The notes under the pieces were generated by a model, which did not search any database, was not told the origin of the DNA, and saw nothing but the letters and a program-made list of their open reading frames with translations. 64,000 nucleotides of DNA from Saposhnikovia divaricata (lineage: Eukaryota; Streptophyta; Magnoliopsida; Apiales; Apiaceae): contig CM071598.1 of assembly GCA_036435485.1 (NCBI GenBank), positions 123,072,148 through 123,136,147 on the forward strand. The letters are read 5' to 3'. Positions 1 through 11,733 of the stretch are shown here, piece by piece. The first letter of the stretch is position 1. Each line of letters starts with the position of its first letter. The translations under genes and the position numbers were made by a program.

Positions 1-2222
1 CCAGGACTTGGTTTGGCCAACAACGGGGCTTCAGCCATGTACTTCTTCAGTTGTTCAAAGGCCTCTTGGCTCTCAGGAGTCCACTCAAAATTTTTCACCT
101 TCTTCAATGCTTGGAAGAAAGGCAAGCACTTGTCACCTGATTTGGAGATGAATCTCCCTAGGGCTGGCACCCGGCCCGTTAATTTCTGTACATCCCGTAT
201 AGAACGTGGTGGTTCCATGTCCAGAATCGCTTTGATCTTGTCAGGGTTGGCCTCTATGCCTCTTTTTGAAACCATCAGACCCAAAAATTTGCCTGATCCA
301 ACGCCAAAGGCACACTTGGCTGGATTCAACATCATCTTATGGTGCCTCAGCACTTCGAATGCGTCTCTGAGGTGCTTAATGTGGTCTGCCTTGAATAGGC
401 TCTTGACTAACATGTCATCAACATAGACCTCCATGGTCTTTCCAATCAGATGAGCGAATATCTTATTCACTAATCGTTGATAAGTAGCACCTGCATTCTT
501 TAGACCAAAAGCCATAACAAGATAGCAGAAAACACCAAAGTCAGTTATGAAAGATACCTTTGGAATGTCGTCCTTGTGCATCTTAATCTGATTATAGCCG
601 TTGAATCCATCCATAAAGCTCAACATCTCATGTCCGGCTGTGGCATCTATCAACATATCTATCCTCGGCAGGGGAAAACAATCCTTCGGGCATGCATCAT
701 TCAAAACAGTGAAGTCTATACACATTCTCCACTTCCCATTTTCCTTCTTGACCATCACAGGGTTAGACAACCATTCGGGGAACTGAATCTCTTCAATAAA
801 CCCAGCCTCTAAGAGCTTTTCAACTTCTTGCTTAATGGCCTCATGCCTTTCAGGAGCAAAATTCCTCTTCTTCTGTTTTATTGTCTTCCGCCCAGGATCA
901 ACATTCAACTTGTGAGTTATGAGTTGGGGATCAATCCCTGGCATATCAGCTGCTGTCCAAGCAAACACGTCGCTATTCTCTTGCAAAAACACTATCAACT
1001 TGCCCTTCAGGGGTTTCTTCAAAGAAGCTCCTACATAAGTTATTTTCTCAGGGTCGCCCAGCTCTAAAGGAATAGGGACTAAGTCCTCTACTGGCTTCCC
1101 TCGGTGTTCATCATCACCACGGACATCCATGTCCTCAATCGGGAGTACCTGCCCCCCGATTCCATCCGCTCTTAATGCAGATACGTAACAGCTTCTTGCC
1201 ATCTTCTGGTCTCCCTTTCGTGCTCCAACACCATTCCTGGTCGGAAACTTAATTTTCATGTGATATGTAGAGGCAACGACCTTGAATGCATGAAGTCCAG
1301 TTCTTCCCAGGATTGCGTTATACGTCGAGGATGCCTTGATCACAAGGAAATTCAGCATCTGAGTAGCTTCTTTAGGTTCTTGTCCAACCTTGGACTCAAC
1401 TCCATTAAATCCGTATATTGGCATGTTGGTCGGGGTCAATTGAGAATCGGTATAACCCATCTTCACAAACGCGTCATGAAACAAGATATCAACAGAAGCT
1501 CCATTATCTATTAAGACTCGTTTCACCTCCGAGTTTCCAATCACAGGGGTTATGACCAACGGGTCGTCGTGGGGGAACTTCACCCCTTCGAGGTCTGAAT
1601 CATCAAATCCAATGGTTATTTCAGTCCTAGCACGTTTTGGGGCTTCTCCCACGATGTGCATCACTTCTCGGGCATACGCCTTTCGAGAGTTTTGAGTCGT
1701 ACCGGCCGCTGTCGGTCCTCCCCAAATCATGTTAATAACTGGCCCTCGGGCCTGTGGATTACGATCACGATCACGATTGTTATCCCTTCTGTCATAGTCC
1801 CTTCTTTGGGTTCCGCGATCATCGCCATTCGTGAACTTTCTCAGTTTTCCCTTTCGGATCAAAAACTCAATCTCATCTTTCAACTGCCTACAATCATCTG
1901 TATCATGCCCCACATCACGGTGGTACCTACAATATTGCTCCTTGTTTCTCTTTGCGGGATCACCCCTAAGTGGCTTCGGCCATCGAAAGTCTTTATCCTT
2001 CTCAATATCTAACAAGATCTGACTCCTAGGAGCGTTCAGCCTCGCATAATCGGAGAATCTCGGTCCCAAACCCTTCTTTGGCGGTGACTCGGAGTCCTTG
2101 CTAGTCCGGGGATACTTGTCCCTAGCATCGTACTCTTGCTCTTGCTTTCGCTTCTTTGAGTCGTTGGAACCCTTGCCATTGCCTCCTGCGGTTTCCTTCT
2201 TCATGCTGTCCTTAGCCTTGAT
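1..2222 (-). CDS. Tat-type polyprotein: Gag knuckle, protease, RT, start of RNase H (partial)
   Basis: The minus frame is open from 2222 to the window edge. In order it shows a C-x2-H-x4-H-x4-C knuckle (about 1885-1945), an Asp-Asn-Gly-Ala aspartic protease centre (about 1500-1515), the post-protease segment with ASTYHMKIKFPT near 1240-1280, and a reverse transcriptase with YVDD at 414-425. The last codons, FEWTPESQEAFEQLKK, belong to the RT/RNase H junction. The polyprotein copies element RNA into cDNA inside the cytoplasmic particle. Pol is in the same frame as the downstream half of gag, so the element used a single Gag-Pol frame. I see no stop in this part, in contrast to the damaged gag. 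It is truncated only by the window edge. Confidence 0.85.
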   Translation of the reverse strand, partial: MKAKDSMKKETAGGNGKGSNDSKKRKQEQEYDARDKYPRTSKDSESPPKKGLGPRFSDYARLNAPRSQILLDIEKDKDFRWPKPLRGDPAKRNKEQYCRYHRDVGHDTDDCRQLKDEIEFLIRKGKLRKFTNGDDRGTQRRDYDRRDNNRDRDRNPQARGPVINMIWGGPTAAGTTQNSRKAYAREVMHIVGEAPKRARTEITIGFDDSDLEGVKFPHDDPLVITPVIGNSEVKRVLIDNGASVDILFHDAFVKMGYTDSQLTPTNMPIYGFNGVESKVGQEPKEATQMLNFLVIKASSTYNAILGRTGLHAFKVVASTYHMKIKFPTRNGVGARKGDQKMARSCYVSALRADGIGGQVLPIEDMDVRGDDEHRGKPVEDLVPIPLELGDPEKITYVGASLKKPLKGKLIVFLQENSDVFAWTAADMPGIDPQLITHKLNVDPGRKTIKQKKRNFAPERHEAIKQEVEKLLEAGFIEEIQFPEWLSNPVMVKKENGKWRMCIDFTVLNDACPKDCFPLPRIDMLIDATAGHEMLSFMDGFNGYNQIKMHKDDIPKVSFITDFGVFCYLVMAFGLKNAGATYQRLVNKIFAHLIGKTMEVYVDDMLVKSLFKADHIKHLRDAFEVLRHHKMMLNPAKCAFGVGSGKFLGLMVSKRGIEANPDKIKAILDMEPPRSIRDVQKLTGRVPALGRFISKSGDKCLPFFQALKKVKNFEWTPESQEAFEQLKKYMAEAPLLAKPSP

Positions 2223-3502
2223 CTACTTGTCGGCCCTTCGTTGGAGCTTGGCCATGTTTTCAGGAGGCTATTTTGCCAAAGACCTTTTAAAGAAGAGATC
2301 AGTGGTTCCGTGTTCCAGGACTACCATGACCACCTTATTTTCCAGATCAGTGATATTCAACGTCTCCTTAGTGAATCGCTTGAGATAATCCCTCAAATTC
2401 TCATTCTTCCCCTGCATCACATACATGAGAGATGCAAAACTTTTTTCATGAACTCTCCCACTAATGAACTGGCTGACAAAGGCAGCGTTCAACTCCTTAA
2501 AAGAGCCAATCGAGTTTGCAGGTAGACGGCTATACCACCTTTGAGCCATGCCAGACAGGGTTTGAGGGAACGCCCTACACTTTAAGGCGTCACTCGCAGG
2601 CTGTAGCAGTAGTGCGTTTGAGAACATCCTGACATGGTTCGTGGGGTCGCCCGTTCCATCATAAGCCTTAATCGTCGGCATCTTGAACTTCCTTGAGATG
2701 CGGGCATTCATCACCTCTTCAGTAAACGGAGGTGTGGGATCATCAGGGTCCCAAAGTGGCATCAGGTCCTTGGGGTTGCTTCTGGGGTTCTCCACCCGTG
2801 TCGATTTCTCAGTTGGGACATCGGTCCTTCGCTGTCTCCTTGAAGGCCTTTCCAGATTTATAATGGGAATCCTCCCTGTCACTGGAGGAGGTCGAGTCAG
2901 ACTTTGCCTTGCTTGCTCCATAGCAATATCATCCTTTATCCTTTGGATCTCAGCCTCATGAGCCTTAATCCTTTCCTCAGCCGTTTATGGAGGTCCGTCA
3001 TGGATTCTTTGGGACCTCCTTCGAGGTTCTCTACTGGCACGTCGCCTCCTTGGAGCTTCATCACGATCATCATCCTCATCCTCAGATGTTGAATCATCAG
3101 TATAGGGGCCGGAGTAATCATCGTACTCTCGATCTCGGATCTGTAAGGCGTGACCACTTGGTCCACGTTCCTTTTGTCGGGGGGGATAATTATGCAGCCC
3201 ATACATCGGGTTGGTATTCAAGGGGAGATCCGTAGTATGGATCTGTATCCCCGGGGGTAACGTACGATCGACGTTATCAAGAGGAGAAACCACCATCCGA
3301 AGAGGGTTAGTTCTTGGTTTTGATGGATAACCACGGGTAGAGTTCCCTCAGCATGGGGAATCGTCTCTGGGGGTTGAGAGGCTAGAGGTTGAATGACCGT
3401 CCCTGTTGATGGGGGTAATTGTCCTTCTTCAGCAGTGACAAGCGGATCAGAGGTGGTAGGTGGAGCAGAACTAAGGGGTATGGCCTCAGTCGAGGTTGAC
3501 GT
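2223..3502 (-). pseudogene. Tat-type gag, disrupted by stops, frameshift and LTR insertion
   Basis: The Gag capsid region is clear between 2921 and 2268 (motifs PFTEEVMNARISRKFKMPTI and MAQRWYSRLP). An N-terminal acidic/arginine-rich part lies between 3296 and 2985. Three in-frame stops interrupt it: TAA at 2985-2987, TAG at 2268-2270 and TAG at 2223-2225. A frameshift falls between about 3296 and 3360: the N-terminal part (3583-3300) is in a different frame. The start codon is on the far side of the inserted LTR, at 7708-7710, where the frame begins MVQTRRTT. The insertion therefore hit about the eighth codon. This gag cannot be translated as one protein. Confidence 0.85.
3498..3502. other. 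Target-site duplication GACGT, left copy
   Basis: GACGT directly abuts the LTR terminus TGTAACACCC. The matching GACGT is at 7685-7689, directly after ...TTCTTACA. The pair fixes both ends of the solo LTR. Confidence 0.93.
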
Positions 3503-6500
3503 TGTAACACCCCTAGATCCGGGGTCGGAGATCCAGGCTGTCACTATATCCTTAATTCCCACTTTAATAAACATTACTCTCAACCTTCATTTTAGCATGC
3601 TGTGACCCCTCAATCAAACATAACATTTACAGATTATAGGCTCAGAGACGAAATTTAAAACGTTACTAAGTTATTGCAACCATCTTGAAATAGTTATTAC
3701 AAACCCAAATTGTCATAATCTTAAAAGTTCCACTTAAAAAGGAATTACCATCTAAGGTGGCACTTGCGTCCAAAAAGAGGTTTGGTTTTCAGAAACTTAC
3801 ACAAGTCATTCTTGTAAATAAATATAACCAACCTAAGCTGTAAACCTATCCAACTTAGTCTGCTCACCTGTGGTAATGCTACTGGGTGCTGCCCTGGCAC
3901 CTGCCTCGTAAACAATCTCCTAAACTGCTAACCGGTTAGCACGCTTTTGCGGAGGGTCTGCCTTGTTCTTGCCATTAGTATCTGTTGTTGTGTGGTGGTA
4001 TATATGAAAGAAAAGCAAGAGTGAGCAATACAGCTCAGCCATATAATAATAGTTTTCAAAGTACTTTTGTTAACATAAACCACATTCCATATTGTATACT
4101 GATATTGTACCATCATTAAACATTTTTCATTCTTTATCCAGAAATATAACGAAGAATTTCTGAGGTACTTTGAATAGTTCATCATTCTGTTAACACTATC
4201 GGTAATTGAGCATCTAGGCTTTCATTACAGTGTTACAGTACAATTCCAATTGGAAGAATGGGATTATGCTGGAGCCTCTTCCACGATATCTGGTGATCAG
4301 CCAATATATCGTGCCTCTGCTTCTCTACTAGTAGAAGGACGACGTTCCCTTATCGGGTCGCACCCTGACCGCATATGGGCCTTAATATTTGGACTATGCC
4401 CGAAGGCGATGTCCCCTCTTCCTCCAATCCCTGAGAGAATTCTATGCATCGTAGGAACAGAATTTAATTCAGTTTCCCCCAAGCACAAAGCTTGACAACT
4501 GGTTTGATAATCATTACTAACTTTACTTCCATGAGTAATTGAGGAAGTAACTCTGATGTGTGGGTTGACTTTAGTCAACAGATTTTGATTACTAAGAATC
4601 GCATCATCAAACATCACTTGGGAGTTGGTCGGAGTTTTTGAGTGTTTAGTCAAACCCGAGCCCCTCCTTACTAGGTAGGGTGCATTTCTTATTGGTAGCG
4701 AAGGGAGAAAATAATTAACACTAGCTCCCAAAACCTTGGGTTCCCGAGTTTTGATAAGTTTGAGCGAGGTAGCGATACTTTTCGATGAATGAAGCTATAG
4801 TCAGTGAAGAAATGGGAACCCGTTCCATTTTTAAATACTTTTTCGACGATCAGAAAATATTTAAAATAATTTTTAAAGTTTTAAATAACTTTTGAAATAA
4901 ATAATATGATTTGTAAATCATCCTGGAATATTTAATAAATATTCAAATAATATTTATTAAATAAATAATCAGCTTAGAAGTTTCAATAAATATTTAAATA
5001 ATATTTATTAAATAAATTATCACTCACAATCCTCAATTGAAAATAATATTCAACTTATTAATAAATATTCAAATAATATTTATTAATATCACCAAAGGAA
5101 TTTTTAATCCGAAAATATCCAATTTATATTTATTGGATTATTTTTAAAACTAAATATACGTCATATATCATCTCCGGAGACTTCCGGGTTTTTATATCCT
5201 TATCCGGACGAAATATCTCCGACTCCCCTACTAAGAAAGGGTGTTATCGTACCCTACTTGGAACTTTTAACACATCATCGCATACATGTATATATGTATT
5301 CATGCATACGTACTTGCTAAATAGGTTTATAAATAAACCATATATTTCATGCTGATTCGCAAAAATAATTTTAAAACAGTTCATAACAGTTATACCACAA
5401 CAACAACAGTTTGAAAATACATGAAGTACAAGTTTCGAAAACTTGCCTGATAATGTCGGAATAGTCTGGGCCCTGTCTCTAGTGTGATGATCTATAATAA
5501 TCAATACGGTTCGGTTAGTTCGTTAAACGATCCCGTCAAATCGACTATTCACGTAAAGACACAACTTCGTAATGATACATCCTTATTACACGTTGGCTTA
5601 TTATAAGTCCATGATATCCTTTAACCACTTTTGGATAATTATTGGTCTCGTAACGACTTTCGTTAAAGGTCATTTTCAACGAAACTAAAGTTCGTCTTAA
5701 TTCGTCCCCTAAAAGGTTTTTCACTTGCGCAATTATGATTCGAAAAATTCTATAAAATTGAAAAATTAACTTTTTCATAAAATTCTTTTTCTCACTTCTT
5801 CTTAACTGTCCAGAGGATTTTTTTTATCCAAATTTCATAATTAAGAACATCTTTTTGCTAGCTCAATTGTTGCTCTAAATATAGCTTCTTTCTGCAGTGG
5901 TTTCTCATGCGCATTCTTGACTTAAACATTTCTATAAAATCGAAAATTAAGCCTTTTGTCTTCAAATTTTTACAGGGATTTAACAACTGACTAAGTTACT
6001 CCCTGTAAAAATTTCATAATCACAGACCATTTTTAAAGAGCTCGTTTGACTTGGTAAAGTCAGTCCATCTTAACGATTCGTCCGTTTTAACCGGTTTCAG
6101 TAAAACAAGCATAACTCATAGACCGTAAATCCTTTTTAGGAGATTCAAATTCTCAATTACTCTACAAGGTCAGATCTACAAGTTTCCAAGAAATTTTGCC
6201 CAAAAACAACACTCATATAATTCGGATGATTCTTCACAAGTGGTTTAACAAAATTTTGGCATTATAACGACTATAAATCGAATCTCACCAATATCCATGA
6301 ACTCCATCTAACCACTTAATTCAACCACACACCATCAAGATCATATAAACATCATCAAGGGTCTATAATGCCAGTGGTAATATCCATTTATCACTACTCA
6401 AAATTTACCCATACTTATAAATGTTAAAACATCACAAACCCCTTAAACATGTACATACTTGCATCAATCTTTCAAATCAACTTATAACTCATGAAGTTTA

Positions 6501-7684
6501 AGGTGGGTGTGAGTATTTTACCTTCCTTGGAGTCTTAACAACCTTAACCAAGCTTAACAAGGCTTGAGATCAAGTCCACAAGCTATTATAACCCTCAAAC
6601 TTCAAGATCCAAACAAAGGTTCATAAGAAGTTATTCTTTACTCAAGAACTTCTTGATTTTATTTGAGCAAGCTATACTTAGTGTAAAATCATGAAATTAA
6701 ATCTTCACCCTGGATATATCATGAAGTAATCCCAGAAATATTTTGATGATTTTAGGACGAGTAGAGCTTGGAGACAAAATTCATTTTTCTTGGCTATCTT
6801 GGAAAGTATCCAGAAAAGTGGAAGAGCAGCAGCAACTTGTCGAATTTATTTGACCAATCAAACGACCTTGAAAAATTACGAAATTAAATCCGCAACTCCG
6901 TATTGATGTATAGAAGAACTGGAATTTTTTTCATAATTTTCCGATGAGGGGAAGTGGGTGAAAAAAAATCGGAAAGACACCCCTATAGAGTTTGGTCGGG
7001 AATTGCTTGAAAATGGGAGAGAGAGTTTCTTGTTTTTCTTGGATGCTTGGGTGTGATTAGCAACTGAATTATGAAGTTAAATTACACTCAAGGATGCAGC
7101 CATACCATGGTAAAAGTGTAGGACACCCACTTTCCAATTTGTCTCCCTAAATCAAGAAAGTTTGTCCCCTTTACTATTCACTCTAATTTGATTGAATTTG
7201 AAATAATTAGTTTGATTTAAAACTAATTATTTTGCATGGCACTTGCATGGCATATTGCATGGTACTTGCATGTATATTACTCACCTTAATAATCAACCAA
7301 TGCTTACCATTTAATTCCATATTCAAGTTTGGAGATTTTCTTGTAAAAACGTTTCGTCGTGTAGAAATTTCTTTCATCGTTCTTGAACATTTGTCATTAA
7401 AATTCTTCTAATAAATTCCATAATTCCTTGCCTTGGTGTTTAACTTAGCTTAGAGATTTTCTTAACCTCAATATCCCATATTTATACCAATATTTAATAA
7501 AAGTGAAAATCTACGTAATTTGACGGTTTCTGCATTCCCTTTCTTCTTTGTACAACGATACTTTATTCATAAAAGTATAAATACTTCTTCATTCATATAA
7601 TATGATCTTAAAAATTTTACATGACTTCCACCAATCGTTGCTTATGATCATTTTAAAAATATTACAAAAACCTGGGTTCTTACA
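3503..7684 (-). repeat. Solo LTR, Tekay-like, inserted in gag
   Basis: In plus orientation it begins TGTAACACCCCTAGATCC and ends GGGTTCTTACA. Read on the minus strand it is TGTAAGAACCC...GGTGTTACA, the same termini as the 5' LTR at 53708-58244. It is flanked by a perfect 5 bp duplication, GACGT (3498-3502 and 7685-7689). No gag, pol, PBS or PPT is inside or beside it, so it is a solo LTR left by LTR-LTR recombination. Its 4182 bp length fits Tekay/Del elements with very long LTRs. AATATT-centred dyads occur around 4900-5100. Small open frames inside it look like chance frames. Confidence 0.9.
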
Positions 7685-7723
7685 GACGTTGTCCTTCGTG
7701 TTTGAACCATGGTTGATGTTTCT

Positions 7724-7741
7724 TTCCCACAGACGGCGCCA
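7724..7741 (-). other. Primer binding site of the Tat-like element
   Basis: The minus-strand sequence TGGCGCCGTCTGTGGGAA lies two bases from the LTR terminus at 7744. TGGCGCC at its start matches the CCA-bearing 3' end of plant tRNA-Asp, the usual primer for Tat-group elements. This is where minus-strand cDNA synthesis begins. Confidence 0.85.
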
Positions 7742-7743
7742 AA

Positions 7744-8349
7744 TGTTGTGGAACAAAAACTAGATTACGAATATTGCGGCTAGGATTTGAGTGTATTTAA
7801 TGCAAAGGGGGTTGGTGAGTTCAAGCTTTAATGGCTGTTTCCGTGTTCGAGACTAATCGGTCCTCACAGAGTGCTTACGTATCTCGTATTGAGAACCAAG
7901 TCAAAAACGTAGTTCTAGATGAAGGATCAGGTCCTTTATATAGGCTTGGGAAGCCTTAGAATTATGGTAGGATTTGGATACTTGGTGGGTAAGCCACCGC
8001 CTTGAGGAAGGTTCTAGACTCCTTCCTTGTAGGAGTCTGTTTCCATATCGAATTGGGTGCCTTGGAGGCTAAGTCTTATAGGAATAGTATCCTTATCTGA
8101 TGATTATTGCTGAGCTGTTAATATCCCTTAATATTAATTACGAAATATTAAAATATGGTTTGAGGCCCATAAATGGCCCCCACGTTTGGACCATGTTGGG
8201 TTTAATTAATGCAACATTAAATGTGTCTTTTGGGCTTACTTTTAGCCCATATCATGTATATTGATAGGATGATCTTCAAACCTTTTAATCTAACGGATGT
8301 GTGGAGTTACTTGGTTTCTAAAATAATTTGGTTCCTAAATGAACCCAAA

Positions 8350-8417
<68 letters not shown>

Positions 8418-8450
8418 TATAGGCCTATGGCTAGTTTAGATATACAGTAC
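7744..8450 (-). repeat. 5' LTR of the Tat-like element (outer edge uncertain)
   Basis: The inner end is sharp: TGTTGTGGAAC starts at 7744, two bases from the PBS. The outer end is not fixed because the partner LTR lies outside the window. Two candidates exist: ...GCAACA near 8216 and ...CAGTACA near 8449. The latter would place the 60 bp (TA)n run inside the LTR as an upstream promoter-like tract. Confidence 0.6.
8352..8412. repeat. (TA)n microsatellite
   Basis: About 30 uninterrupted TA dinucleotides. It is either inside the outer part of the Tat LTR or just beyond it. Confidence 0.95.
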
Positions 8451-9724
8451 ACCACCCGCACCCGCATGTAGGTTAGTTGTCAGTAAAACACAATTACAAA
8501 TTTCTTTCACGTCTTCTATGGTGTCTTCTATTATAACTGTCAGCATGCATTCACTTTTCATTCTATTATTACTTCATAAAATTTCATTTCATGTGAATTT
8601 ACTACAACAATAATATTAACTTAGTAACCATTTTTTTACCTTTTTAAAAAAGTTAACAAATAGAGCATAATAATAAATGTAACATGATATATTTAAAATT
8701 CATAAACTTTACATTTTCATACGAATAACATAGTAAAACACAAAAAAATCATTTGTTCTATTTTACAAAAATATTATATACCTATGTATTTAACGTGTAT
8801 ACATCTGTTCAAAACTAAATGAAGGGTTACGATCTTAGTACCTTAGTTACTCGACTATATCAGTTACAAACATTCTTAAATGCAAATCATACAAATTTTT
8901 TAGGATTATTGGATAAAAAATATGACCGAATATTGACGGTTTCTTAAATAAATAATAATATAAATGGTTCGAATATTGGCTTCTTTTTAAATAAATAATT
9001 AAATATAAACTAAAAAGTTTTCCTAAATAAATAATATGAACTTTTTAGGACTATTGGATAAAAAAAATGGTCTGAATATTTACTCGGAGTTTGACAGAAT
9101 ATTGATCGAGTTATGTAAAAATCGGGTTTTGATCCAAATCGGTACTACTCGGATCGGAACATACCCTGAAAACGAATACTCAGACCGAGTACTCGGCCCA
9201 CTCGGTGTTTTTTAGAACACATCGAATTTTTTATCTTTTAGAAATATTTATGAAACTATTGTTTGCAACAAGAAGTAACCAGATGTAATTTGTTTTTACG
9301 TTTTTCTAAAAAACAAATGAAATTAATTTTGTTATATTTGAGATTACATTTAGTTGCATTAGGTTGCAATGTCAAATTTTTGTAAACAAATTAAACAAAT
9401 TGTATGTTTACAAAAAATTAAAATATAAAAAAAATGCATTTTCGAAAAGAAATATCGTATTTTTCAAAAAATCTATAAAATTTATTCCTATTTGTTTTAT
9501 TATTTTTATCAAAGAGAATAATGTTCCTGAGGTTGATCTCAGGAAACTTATCTGAGATTATGCTACTTTCTAGTATAATTTTTCAATGACACTTTTGTAA
9601 TAATTGAATATGCTCCTATATTTACAAGAAATCCCCTATTCTTATATTATATTTTTTATAATCTCAGAATTCTTACCCGAGGCAATCTCAGAAAAAACAA
9701 GCCCTTTATCAAAAGGTGGAAATA
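8451..9724. other. AT-rich non-coding stretch with diverged direct repeats
   Basis: No convincing coding frame. A segment near 8893-8940 (TTTTTTAGGATTATTGGATAA) is repeated in diverged form near 9038-9085. A short dyad GACCGAGTACTCGG lies near 9183. This may be remains of an old transposon, but no terminal repeats or target duplications could be established. Confidence 0.5.
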
Positions 9725-10047
9725 TATACTATATTATAAAAAGCGAAGTTATCCCCTATTTTTGGTTTGGTTATCCCTAATCCACAACCGTTAGATCTTC
9801 AGTTTAAATAGATCATGACCGCTGGATACAACAATACTAAAAGTTGTTATATACAGAGGTTTAAGGTTCGATTCCCGCCAACAACATCTTAATTTATATT
9901 TAATACTAAAAAATATTATATACGAAGATGCAAGGTTCGAATCCTCCGAACAACATATTAAAATTAATATTTATAATATAATACTACATTATAAGCAAAT
10001 TATAAAAAAATAAAAGTAATCCATGCTTTGCATGGGCTATAAACTAG
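9725..10047 (+). mobile_element. Small non-autonomous Helitron
   Basis: The 5' region reads ATACTATATTATAAAAAGCGAAG, close to the usual plant Helitron start TCTACTATATTATAAA..., although the leading TC is not intact. The 3' end has a short palindrome (CCATGCTTTGCATGG, 10021-10035) followed by GCTATAAACTAG, ending at CTAG (10044-10047) with host T after it. This is the classic Helitron end of hairpin plus CTRR and a 3' T. There is no Rep/helicase gene, so it depends on an autonomous partner. It contains a two-copy tandem repeat of about 65 bp, each copy with a GGTTCGANTCC box. Confidence 0.7.
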
Positions 10048-10094
10048 TAACAATAATAAATAAATTCGGCTCGAATCATCAAATTAACTACATA

Positions 10095-10125
10095 CTAGCG
10101 TTTTACCCGTGCTACGCACCGATTG
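10095..10125 (-). mobile_element. 3' terminus of a second, reversed Helitron
   Basis: On the minus strand, GGTGCGTAGCACGGGTAAAA is followed by CGCTAG and then T. This is a GTGC...GCAC hairpin plus CTAG end, inverted relative to the neighbour. The 5' end must lie at higher coordinates, but no clear TCTACTA start was found before the hAT element at 11734. Only the end is annotated. Confidence 0.55.
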
Positions 10126-11725
10126 GTAAAATTTCTATTAGTTAGTAAAAATATATTATTTTTTTTGTTATTTAGAAAAAAGATAATTTTATTTGAATGT
10201 AAATTAACTTTAAGTACAAAAATACGTATCCATCAATTCAGACAAATTGCATTAATATTAATATTATCAACAAATTACAAAAATATTTACCACCCCGCAG
10301 AAAAGTTCAGAACACTTCTTCATTGTTTTTTCCCTTTTTTATTGAAAATATTTCTACCAAATTAATAAACTTTTTACCCATATTTTGGATTTTGTTCTTT
10401 TTGGAATTTGGTGTATTTAAATATTCATTATTGTGAATCCCTATAATATTTATTATATTAGTTCATTTGAAAATATTTGTACGGGTCGTGGTCAATTTTT
10501 CGAATACATATTAAAAATTCATATATACTTATTTCTCACGATTGCAATGAATCATTAGATTGTCTCCAAAAACTGTTTACATGTTTCTGAGAAATGATCT
10601 CTACTGTGTAGGATCCAGGAAACGAATGTAGTTACGTCAAGGAAACTCTCAACTAATCTAATTTGTTATGTGTTCATTCAATATTATTTTTACAAATTAT
10701 ATATCCTTTTATTAGTGAATGATATACTATAGAAAAATAAATATTATCAACCAATCAAACAAATCCAACATGTAGAATTAGGTATGACTGTTAGAGTTTA
10801 TGATGATTGCCCTTAGTTTAGAGTTTATGGTGATTGCCCTTAGATTATTTGTAATGACAACTTAAAATATGTATTTTCAATTTAGGAGTTTGTATTTTGG
10901 ATTTTTTATTCTTTTATATTAAAACATGATATATTAAATTTTAGTATTTTGTACTCATAAAATAAGATATTTGAAAATGAGTAATACTTTTTTTTTTCTA
11001 TTTTACTAACTTGTTTAAACAAAATAATATCTACAATACTGAAATCAAGTATGTAATATATAAACACGTAATCACATTATTATATATGTGTCCTTACAAT
11101 TTAATTATCGCATTATATAACATGAAATTCATTTTCCTTTAATAATGAATACATTTTTACGACATATATAAGAAGAAAGCTCTTACGTAGCTCTGAAAAA
11201 TCGTTTGTGTTGTGTATATTCATGTAATGTATTTTTTGATCTTGCACGAAAATGACGTGAAATTAAATTGTGTACCCGAAATTCGAACATAAAATAACAC
11301 TAAACTACCCGAATTTTTTCATGTACACAAAACGAAATAAAATACGCGAACAGAAAAAATATGGCCATTACATGAAATATTACTCTATATCCAAGTTAGA
11401 TAAATATGTAACTTTATAACTGACAACAACAGTGAGATGATACCAAACAAAACTAAGAGTAACATGCACGGTGTGAAGTCTCCAAAACAAAATGAACGCC
11501 TCCCTTTTTTTAATTTTCTTAATTTTATTTTTTATTAATAAGTATCTCATTTTGTATAGAATCTTTCTACTAAGTTAGTAAATTTTTGTACTTACATTTT
11601 AGATTAGGATATGTGAATTGATACTATTATTTTAATTAAAAAGGGCACCCTTTATTTAAAACAACATATAAATTTATGTGTATCAATCTTTTTAGTTATC
11701 AATATTAATGATTTATATAACAAAG
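10126..11725. other. AT-rich region with diverged repeats, no gene seen
   Basis: No coding frame is supported. A 27 bp unit (GAGTTTATGRTGATTGCCCTTAG) occurs twice in tandem at about 10795-10848. The stretch 10380-10750 resembles 12640-13000 in order and wording: both contain a TCGAATACRT segment, then TATTTCTCACGA, then CCTTTTATT. This points to an old duplication or to one repeat family flanking the later hAT insertion. Confidence 0.5.
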
Positions 11726-11733
11726 TCCGTAGC

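Larger units (their letters stand above)
1..8450 (-). mobile_element. Ty3/gypsy LTR retrotransposon, Tat/Retand-like, 5' part
   Basis: The minus strand reads, from high to low coordinates: an LTR (from 7744), a primer binding site at 7724-7741, the gag start at 7708-7710, a 4.2 kb foreign LTR (3503-7684), the rest of gag, then protease, reverse transcriptase and the start of RNase H at the window edge. The PBS (TGGCGCCGTCTGTGGGAA on the minus strand) and the Gag segment near 2700 with its FKMPTIKAYDGTGDP motif are typical of the Tat group. No chromodomain would be expected in this lineage. The integrase and 3' LTR lie outside the window. The outer LTR edge near 8450 is uncertain. Confidence 0.85.

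Noticed and set aside
4297..4731. 144-codon minus frame in the solo LTR
   Set aside because: Not recognised, lies in LTR sequence, and I see no equivalent in the related LTRs.
8221..8439. 72-codon plus frame with Tyr-Ile repeats
   Set aside because: It is produced by translating the (TA)n microsatellite.
9840..9960. tRNA genes suggested by GGTTCGANTCC boxes
   Set aside because: No acceptor stem, anticodon arm or A box could be folded around either box.
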